The notes under the pieces: model-generated
The model's database searches: none
What the model saw: only the letters and a program-made list of their open reading frames with translations
Told to the model about the DNA's origin: nothing
Made by a program: the position numbers and the translations under genes
Shown here: piece after piece, positions 62,352 through 64,000 of the stretch
Numbering within the stretch: position 1 is the stretch's first letter
Layout: each line of letters opens with the position of its first letter
From: Fen-1364 sp049515135
Lineage (GTDB): Bacteria > Spirochaetota > Spirochaetia > SZUA-6 > Fen-1364
Direction of reading: 5' to 3'
Length of the DNA: 64,000 bases
Assembly: GCA_049515135.1 (NCBI GenBank)
Contig: JBEKUJ010000008.1
Coordinates: 62,001 to 126,000 of the forward strand

Positions 62352-63637
62352 CAGGCTGTTGAAATACTCCTGTTTATCATTGTGCAGGAGGGATAAGTCA
62401 GGTTATTCTCCCCCATCAGCACTCTGGGAGGGAGCCGATGCGAGGAGAAAATGTAGAGCAGGATCACGTCTTCGTTTATGTCTCAGCTGAAGAACGGATT
62501 CCAGCCGATCACCCCCTGCGACCTATACGGAAAATGGTCAGCAAAGCTTTGGATGAGATGTGCGACTCCTTCGAGGAGATGTATTCTTCAATAGGTCGTC
62601 CTTCGATTGCTCCCGAAAAGTTGCTGCGCGCCTTACTGCTGCAGGTGCTGTATTCCATTCGCAGTGTGCGACTTCTGATGGAGCAACTGAACTACAACAT
62701 GCTGTTTCGCTGGTTTGTGGGACTGTCGATGGACGACAGGGTGTGGGATCACTCCACGTTTTCCAAGAACCGTGATCGGCTGATTGAAAGCGAAGTGGCC
62801 ACGCAGTTCTTTCGCCAGATTCAAGACCAGGCACGGGAGAAAGGGCTGCTGTCCGACGAGCATTTCACGGTGGACGGGACTCTGATCGAAGCCTGGGCAT
62901 CTCAAAAGAGCTTTCAACCCAAAGACCGTACCCCGGGAGGCTCTGGGGATTCGGGTCGCAACCCCGATGCGAACTTCCGCGGAGAGTCTCGAAGCAACGC
63001 GACGCATGAGTCGAAGACCGACCCGGATGCACGGCTGATGAAGAAATCGGGCGGTGGGGAGGCGCGACTGAGCTACATGGGTCATGTGCTGATGGAGAAC
63101 CGCAACGGGCTTGTGGTGGACAGCCGCCTGACTATTGGCAGTGGCAGCGCGGAACGTGAGGCGGCTTCTGCAATGCTGGACGCCCTGGGCGGCAGCAAAC
63201 GGCTGACCGTCGGTGCGGACAAAGCCTATGACGTGGCAGGCTTTGTGGAGGAACTTCGGGAGATGCGGGTGACTCCGCACGTGGCGCAAAAGCGTGAGGG
63301 ATCCGCGATTGATGGACGGACGGCGCGGCATACGGGCTATGAGATCAGCCAGCGGGTACGCAAGCGGGTAGAAGAGGTCTTCGGCTGGCTGAAGACGGTC
63401 GGGGGCCACAGGAAGACGCGGTTCCGTGGCGTTCACAAGGTTGCCTGGGAATTCACCTTTGCCGCGGCCGCGTACAACCTGGTTCGAATGCGCAACATAG
63501 AAATTGCCACGGGCTCTGCGTGAGTGCAAGAAGGTCAAAACCGATCGTTCGGTACTTGATAGCGTGGATCAGGCCCCAGAGATAAGAGACGAAACAGGGG
63601 AAGCCAACTCTGGGATTCCCCTCTTTTCAACACCCTG
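62352..63637 (+). mobile_element. IS5-family insertion sequence, complete
   Basis: Inverted repeats CAGGCTGTTGAAA (from 62352) and TTTCAACACCCTG (to 63637) enclose an intact transposase gene. Identical CTAG tetranucleotides flank both ends (62348-62351 and 63638-63641), consistent with the 4-bp CTAR-type target duplication of IS5-group elements. Confidence 0.87.
62438..63523 (+). CDS. IS5-family transposase (intact)
   Basis: A 361-residue transposase with an N-terminal DUF772-type domain (YSSIGRPSIAPEKLLRALLL) and a DDE domain: HFTVDGTLIEAWAS (first Asp), LTVGADKAYDVAGFV (second Asp) and RVRKRVEEVFGWLKT (Glu). The frame is uninterrupted and the terminal repeats are intact, so the element could be active. 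It is a different subgroup from the IS5-type relics at 9568 and 25857. Confidence 0.92.
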   Translation: MRGENVEQDHVFVYVSAEERIPADHPLRPIRKMVSKALDEMCDSFEEMYSSIGRPSIAPEKLLRALLLQVLYSIRSVRLLMEQLNYNMLFRWFVGLSMDDRVWDHSTFSKNRDRLIESEVATQFFRQIQDQAREKGLLSDEHFTVDGTLIEAWASQKSFQPKDRTPGGSGDSGRNPDANFRGESRSNATHESKTDPDARLMKKSGGGEARLSYMGHVLMENRNGLVVDSRLTIGSGSAEREAASAMLDALGGSKRLTVGADKAYDVAGFVEELREMRVTPHVAQKREGSAIDGRTARHTGYEISQRVRKRVEEVFGWLKTVGGHRKTRFRGVHKVAWEFTFAAAAYNLVRMRNIEIATGSA

Positions 63638-64000
63638 CTAGAGTTCCTCTGCGTGAGGAGTCAAGCATATCGCCACCTACCACCTCAATCATCAACGCGC
63701 TCCAGGCAGCGTGACTGCATCATAAAAACTTCCATGACCTGCGCCATCATGCCGAGGCGAACGCCGCCAACGGCCTGAGGTGGCTTTAACGGAGGCTGGG
63801 GCATGCGGCAATCGATAGAAACACCATTGCACTGGACACTGAGAAACTGTGAAAATGGTACTTGCAGCGTCAAGAGCGCAGGCAGATGGGGAGTGACGAT
63901 AAAGCGGACCAATAGACGTGAGCTCGCCAAATGACGCATGGGCGGGTCGTTTGGCAAGGCTTTCCGAGGGCTTGCACAGTGGAATGGATCCACTCAGGTG
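63638..64000. other. stretch without supported gene at window end
   Basis: A minus-strand frame of 102 codons (63685-63993) is open but has no recognisable domain or ribosome site; I do not call it as a gene. Nothing else is seen. Confidence 0.4.

Noticed and set aside
63685..63993. Minus-strand 102-codon frame at window end
   Set aside because: No domain, ribosome site or context supports it.

Overview
The window looks like a chromosomal segment of an uncultured bacterium, most likely a member or close relative of the Spirochaetota. The evidence is a block of housekeeping genes that I associate with that group: DUF2225 protein, CdaA/CdaR, a PASTA protein behind fmt, a 31-residue AURKAIP1/COX24-type basic protein, a CBS-SpoIIE phosphatase and secreted ankyrin proteins. 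No rRNA or clear taxonomic marker is present, so this assignment is an inference. Most of the window is GC-rich; roughly 42.6-57.7 kb and 59.0-60.7 kb are clearly more AT-rich.

Region 1 (0-15 kb): DedA/VTT membrane protein, a Gfo/Idh/MocA oxidoreductase with a neighbouring sugar-isomerase TIM barrel, a serine beta-lactamase-like hydrolase, a GTG-started SpoIIE phosphatase, a large secreted ankyrin-transglutaminase-TPR protein, a hybrid histidine kinase with several PAS domains, a QueG-like iron-sulfur protein and a second secreted ankyrin protein.

Region 2 (15.26-26.34 kb): an 11-kb accessory island bounded by an intact tRNA-Gly(CCC) gene and a same-orientation copy of the 3' 45 bp of that tRNA, as left by tRNA-targeted integration. 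Cargo: nitroreductase, carboxymuconolactone decarboxylase-like protein, ParB-fold protein, membrane protein, 14-TM MFS exporter, SDR, aldo/keto reductase, dienelactone hydrolase and a secreted caspase-like protein, plus gene relics. No integrase remains.

Region 3 (26.5-39.4 kb): GNAT acetyltransferase, then a long minus-strand housekeeping operon with many overlapping stop/start codons: miaA (apparent CTG start), AURKAIP1/COX24-type peptide, FlgH-like protein, folP, cdaA, cdaR, acpS, DUF2225, truA, family-4 udg, priA, def, fmt, PASTA protein.

Region 4 (39.8-63.6 kb): an AT-rich catabolic island flanked by insertion sequences. On the left an IS3 element sits in an IS256 relic; on the right are IS3 and IS110 relics, an IS630 element and an intact IS5-family element. 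Between them a minus-strand cluster encodes an RbsABC-type sugar importer with two different permeases, acetamidase/formamidase, 2-hydroxyacid dehydrogenase, RidA, LarA-like protein, DapA-family lyase, FCD/GntR regulator, HpcH/HpaI aldolase, cupin, aldehyde:ferredoxin oxidoreductase with an overlapping MoaD-like gene, and a separate UxaA-type dehydratase. A working hypothesis is uptake of a sugar acid or its amide, amide hydrolysis, epimerisation or oxidation, dehydration to a 2-keto-3-deoxy acid, aldol cleavage, and ferredoxin-linked oxidation of the released aldehyde. This is the best candidate for an undescribed system in the window.
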